Assembly: GCF_030936135.1 (NCBI RefSeq)
Contig: NC_082604.1
Span: forward strand, 3,603,001 to 3,667,000
Origin: Gavia stellata
Lineage: Eukaryota; Chordata; Aves; Gaviiformes; Gaviidae
Length of the DNA: 64,000 nucleotides
Reading direction: 5' to 3'
In this document: positions 63,007 to 64,000 of the stretch, in pieces
How the letters are laid out: every line of letters begins with the position of its first letter
Position numbering within the stretch: position 1 is the first letter of the stretch
Position numbers and translations under genes: made by a program
Notes under the pieces: generated by a model
What the model was told of the DNA's origin: nothing
Database searches by the model: none
What the model saw: only the letters and a program-made list of their open reading frames with translations

Positions 63007-63855
63007 ATGGAATCACTGGACACCGAGGTGAGAGCACGGAAGACTCTGGGGACTGTTGAATATGTAGAGTCTTCAGGTTTCACCCAGGGAATACTGCCAA
63101 CCAAGAAGGATGTGGTTCAGAATATGCTGTATTTATTGCAGCCCAAAAGAGCTGGCCAGGCCCAGCGGTCCAAAGAGGATGCGGCCCAGTTGCTCGCTGA
63201 GCACCTGCAAGAGCACTGGTTGGTTTGCAACTTGCACACCATCGCCACGCAAAATATAAAGAAACTAATCCTCAAAATGTACGAGGAGTTTACCAGATTG
63301 TATCAGACCAGAAAGCAGAGACAGAACCAGGCTTTTACCGAGCGAGCAGACAAATTCAATGAGAGTTCAGAGAAGCTCTTTGACGTATTTTGTACAGACA
63401 CGCAGACGAGAAATAAACTGGAGGAATACAGTGGAATAAAAATGACTAGCATCGAGTGGAAATTTCTTGAAGATCAAAGAAGCGAAAGAAAAATGTACTA
63501 TGAAGATTTCACAGACAAGCAAGAACTGAAGATGATGGAAAGAAGACAAAAGATACAATGTCTGGAGCACTTCAGAAAACTCGCCAAGGAGGAGAAGGAA
63601 GGAAGCAAAGCGAAGGAAATGAAATATAAAAGTGACGAGCAATCAGACGAAGGCACGAGTGTGGATGAATCCTACCCTGCGGAGGAGGAGAACGGCGGGG
63701 CTCCGGCCTTTTCGCTGCGGGGCAGGAGGAAGCGCCGGTGCACCACGACTCCTGCGAGCGCTGCCATGCCCCTGGAGTGCCAGCATATACGGATGAGCAT
63801 CAGGAGAGTTAGGCCTGGGTTCTACGAGACTGTGGAGAAGGTCAAAAACTGCTAG
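63007..63855 (+). CDS. Unnamed intact 282-aa protein, similar to an invertebrate-abundant uncharacterised family
   Basis: ATG at 63007 in good context (G at -3, G at +4) with an in-frame stop upstream (62983) and stop TAG at 63853-63855. All coding lies in one exon after an acceptor ending 62973. I do not recognise a named vertebrate gene. Residues 28-45 (QGILPTKKDVVQNMLYLL), a helical block with a W at 71, a basic helix to about 110, LFDVFCTD at 124-131 and EWKFLEDQRSERKM at 150-163 follow the order of an uncharacterised family common in hydra, insects and other invertebrates. That family has an LPT(N/K)K start, a 'WEKA…PT' helix, 'LFDIAHADA', then 'FLxxQRE'. This match is from memory. After a lysine/glutamate coiled region and an acidic patch (about 208-229) comes a basic RGRRKRR (238-244), a possible nuclear signal, and a cysteine-containing tail. 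Codon use looks normal and there are no frame breaks. Function is unknown. Confidence 0.75.
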   Translation: MESLDTEVRARKTLGTVEYVESSGFTQGILPTKKDVVQNMLYLLQPKRAGQAQRSKEDAAQLLAEHLQEHWLVCNLHTIATQNIKKLILKMYEEFTRLYQTRKQRQNQAFTERADKFNESSEKLFDVFCTDTQTRNKLEEYSGIKMTSIEWKFLEDQRSERKMYYEDFTDKQELKMMERRQKIQCLEHFRKLAKEEKEGSKAKEMKYKSDEQSDEGTSVDESYPAEEENGGAPAFSLRGRRKRRCTTTPASAAMPLECQHIRMSIRRVRPGFYETVEKVKNC

Positions 63856-64000
63856 CGCATGCCGCGGTCGGCCGGCAGGGCTGCTGGAGTATGAGGTGGC
63901 AATGCACACGTTAGGCAAGTTTGAAATCCCACCGTCAATTGGAAGTGATTGTTGTAGATCCCCAAGCCAGAGCTCAGGAACATCCTGCCTCCGGAGGAGA
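63856..64000 (+). other. 3' UTR or downstream sequence of the unnamed gene
   Basis: 145 bases after the stop codon to the window edge. No polyadenylation signal is seen, so the transcript probably runs on beyond the window. Confidence 0.4.

Noticed and set aside
61790-64000. NCK1, the expected neighbour of SLC35G2
   Set aside because: The NCK1 N-terminal SH3 sequence is not seen in any frame. The island exon could in principle be an NCK1 leader, but nothing here shows it.
1-64000. tRNA, rRNA, CRISPR or bacterial features
   Set aside because: None was seen. The window is vertebrate nuclear DNA and no tRNA A/B boxes or cloverleaf were noticed by eye. A tRNAscan run was not possible.

Overview
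This is vertebrate nuclear DNA and almost certainly avian. It has very long AT-rich introns, sharp CpG islands, CR1 LINE fragments with the CR1-type 3' end (ATTCTATG repeats), an avian-type ERV-L-like LTR remnant, no Alu or L1, and split genes with GT/AG exon borders. The protein evidence comes from recognisable vertebrate orthologues. No species can be named from the sequence alone.

Layout. (1) 1..~46.8 kb is the 5' part of the cohesin gene STAG1 on the minus strand. It holds the end of the gene's CpG-island promoter and candidate non-coding exon 1 (~46.7-46.8 kb), a ~43 kb intron 1, the exon carrying the start codon (3416..3550, protein start MITSDLPVLQ), and part of intron 2. Intron 1 holds CR1, MIR-like and simple repeats, a few perfect short inverted repeats, and an unexplained coding-looking exon on the opposite strand (31839..31977). 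(2) 45.7..47.6 kb is a CpG island that looks like a divergent promoter for STAG1 (minus) and SLC35G2 (plus), with a perfect E2F-type palindrome next to a perfect NRF1 palindrome. (3) 47.5..54.9 kb is SLC35G2 (TMEM22): a probable untranslated exon 1, a 6 kb intron, and the whole coding sequence in one exon (53643..54878). (4) 54.9..56.9 kb is a convergent interval without genes. (5) 56930..61067 is SCLY (selenocysteine lyase) on the minus strand. All 12 coding exons can be traced in frame, giving 426 aa. (6) 61.1..62.6 kb is a second CpG island with an array of about ten CCAAT/ATTGG boxes, an ETS site and two AAGATGGCGG (YY1-type) elements, lying between SCLY and a plus-strand gene. (7) 63007..63855 is an intact, unnamed 282-aa ORF at the start of a second exon. 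Its layout resembles a family of uncharacterised proteins that is abundant in invertebrates.

The genes do not form a pathway: STAG1 is a cohesin subunit, SLC35G2 a putative membrane transporter and SCLY a selenium-recycling enzyme. STAG1-SLC35G2 adjacency is the conserved vertebrate order (human 3q22). SCLY beside them is not the human arrangement (human 2q37). The most novel items are the unnamed ORF at 63 kb with its CCAAT-array promoter, and the orphan antisense exon inside STAG1 intron 1.
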